The notes under the pieces were generated by a model. That model saw only the letters and a program-made list of their open reading frames with translations. It did not search any database and had not been told where the DNA came from. The position numbers and the translations under genes are program-made. DNA of 64,000 bases from Methylobacterium platani. GTDB lineage: Bacteria; Pseudomonadota; Alphaproteobacteria; Rhizobiales; Beijerinckiaceae. Below are positions 62,758 to 64,000 of this stretch, piece after piece (position 1 is the first letter of the stretch; the number at the start of each line of letters is the position of its first letter). The stretch spans positions 1-64,000 of the forward strand of contig NZ_LWHQ01000026.1 in the NCBI RefSeq assembly GCF_001653715.1, given 5' to 3'.

Positions 62758-64000
62758 TCAGGCGGCGCCCTGGGCGGTGGTGACCTCGGCGACGAGCTGG
62801 AAGCTCGCCGCGACGTCGTCGAGCTGGAAGTGCGGCTGGAGGCGCAGGGTGCAGCCGAGCACGCCGGGGCGGCCGGGGATCTCCCGCACCTCGACGCCGG
62901 CATCGCGCAAGGGATAGCGCGCCTTCAGCTCCGCCTCGGCGCTGTCGCTGCCGAGGCGGTAGCGGGCAAGCCAGTCGACGATCAGCCGCTCCACCGCCGG
63001 CGCGCCGCCGAGGCGGCCGACCTGGTCGCGCATCATGACCTTGAGGGTGTGGGCGAAGCGCGAGGCGCACAGCACGTATTGCAGCATCGCGGCGAGCCGG
63101 GCGTTCTCCTCCGCCGCGAGGCCGGCGGCGCGGGCCGGCCGGTGCAGCGAGGGGTTGGCGTTGAAGACGAGGGCGGCGGTGAACGGCACGTGGCCGACCG
63201 GGATGATGCCGTGGTCGGAGAGCTGGCGCTCCTGCGCCGCGGTCAGGCGGATCTCGACGGGCGGCTGCGCGGCGAGGCCCGGCCGGTCGGTGGAAAAGCT
63301 CAGGGTCGGCAGGTCGGCGACGAGGCCGCCGCCCTCCTGGTCCTGGGGCACGCCGCGCAGGTCGGCGAACCAGCCGGAGGCCTCGAAGGCCCGCAGCACC
63401 ACCCGGGCGAAGGCGTAGACCGGACTGCCCCACAGGAGCTCGTCGCCGCGAGCCCGCACCTCCTCCTCGAACGGGAAGCCGTCGGGGCGGGGGCGGTGAT
63501 GGGCGCGGTGGGGCGTGCGCATCAGCACCCGCGGAGCGAGGAGACCGACGAAGCGGCAATCCTCGGTCTCGCGCAGGCTCTTCCAGCGGATGAAGTCCGG
63601 CCCGTCGAGGGCGGAGGCGAGGTTCGGGAGGCCGTCGAGGTCGGGAAACCCGTCGACCGCCAGGGCGGCGGGCTTGAGGCCGGCGAGGAACGGCGCGAAG
63701 GCCGCAGCCGCGACGCCGGCGATGCCCTGGAGGGCCGCGACGTCGTCGGTGCGCTGGACCGGGTCGACGCGGTGGCCGATCGCGTAGTCGCCGAGCAGAA
63801 GCCCGAACGGCTCGCCGCCCGGCATCCCGAATTCCTGCGCGTAGACGAGGTCGAACAGGTGGCTCTGGTCGAACTCGACCGCGCGCTCGAAGTCGCGGGC
63901 GAGCTCGCGCCAGGACACCGCCAGCACCTTGACGGTGACGGGACCGATCCCGTGAGCCGCGCCGACGAGGTAGGCGAGCCCGCGCCAGCGCGCCTCCAAG
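62758..64000 (-). CDS. tssC: T6SS contractile sheath large subunit TssC (5' end cut)
   Basis: This is TssC/VipB, the large sheath subunit. The visible 413 residues start inside the protein (MEARWRGLAYL, the W-R-GL of the core) and show the family patterns FDQSHLFDLVYAQEFGMPGGEPFGLLLGDY, VLMRTPH and the C-terminal segments RFAHTLKVMMRDQVG and LRLQPHFQLDDVAASFQLVAEV. The N-terminal part lies beyond position 64000, where tssB is expected. The gene ends 26 nt upstream of tagJ. Confidence 0.93.
   Translation of the reverse strand, partial: LEARWRGLAYLVGAAHGIGPVTVKVLAVSWRELARDFERAVEFDQSHLFDLVYAQEFGMPGGEPFGLLLGDYAIGHRVDPVQRTDDVAALQGIAGVAAAAFAPFLAGLKPAALAVDGFPDLDGLPNLASALDGPDFIRWKSLRETEDCRFVGLLAPRVLMRTPHRAHHRPRPDGFPFEEEVRARGDELLWGSPVYAFARVVLRAFEASGWFADLRGVPQDQEGGGLVADLPTLSFSTDRPGLAAQPPVEIRLTAAQERQLSDHGIIPVGHVPFTAALVFNANPSLHRPARAAGLAAEENARLAAMLQYVLCASRFAHTLKVMMRDQVGRLGGAPAVERLIVDWLARYRLGSDSAEAELKARYPLRDAGVEVREIPGRPGVLGCTLRLQPHFQLDDVAASFQLVAEVTTAQGAA

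Noticed and set aside
54794..64000. Direct repeat of the tRNA-Ser 3' end as a right attachment site
   Set aside because: I scanned for the T-arm/acceptor sequence and found no second copy in the window; it may lie further right or have decayed.

Overview
The window is a G+C-rich (about 70% by eye) alphaproteobacterial chromosome segment, most likely Methylobacterium or a close Methylobacteriaceae relative. This rests on gene content and order: tig-clpP-clpX-lon next to tRNA-Leu; rnr-DUF983-NUDIX-rpmG; the divK-pleD pair; GcrA; a MucR/Ros regulator; an EcfG general-stress sigma factor; EipB/DUF1849; and a PQQ-dependent alcohol dehydrogenase. No search was run, so the genus is an inference.

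Layout. 1-1350: 5' end of a 16S rRNA gene on the minus strand, its leader with a boxA-like element and a good rrn promoter, then mucR and a strong bidirectional terminator. 1377-8049 (minus): protein quality control (lon, clpX, clpP, tig) and tRNA-Leu(UAG). 8246-15590: a multicopper-oxidase-like protein lacking two copper motifs, rpmG, an MFS transporter, a NUDIX hydrolase, DUF983 and RNase R. 15924-19419: a flavin oxidase and glnB-glnA. 19623-26876: Nnr, the cell-cycle/c-di-GMP pair divK-pleD, DinB, EipB and GcrA. 27018-32902 (minus): a phosphate regulon, pstS-pstC-pstA-pstB-phoU-phoB, headed by a three-repeat Pho box. 33354-34905: an apparent in-frame fusion of the anti-sigma factor NepR to sigma factor EcfG, preceded by a near-ideal EcfG-type promoter, with a CsbD stress gene nearby. 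35134-43147: housekeeping and accessory metabolism (DUF2865, MBL hydrolase, DUF1499, hisC-tyrC, patatin lipoprotein, SDR, cupin). 43446-47308: Sco, Rieske and a PQQ dehydrogenase, apparently a respiratory/periplasmic oxidation module. 47417-54573: acyl-CoA dehydrogenase, esterase, a DUF4166 reductase with a DCC thiol protein, and a compact COG0523 GTPase / CGLCG protein / polysaccharide deacetylase trio.

54702-64000: tRNA-Ser(GCU) followed at once by a truncated integrase, then part of a type VI secretion (T6SS) cluster on the minus strand: tssC (cut by the window edge), tagJ/impE, tssE, a DUF4123 adaptor, a small putative effector, an AT-rich putative immunity gene, debris, then tssF, tssG and a 54-codon distal ORF. 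The DUF4123-effector-immunity cassette sits between tssE and tssF.

The observations most worth following up are this effector-immunity cassette, the NepR-EcfG fusion under its own EcfG promoter, the COG0523/CGLCG/deacetylase operon, and the PQQ dehydrogenase that lacks the vicinal cysteines but carries a lanthanide-type Asp-x-Asp.
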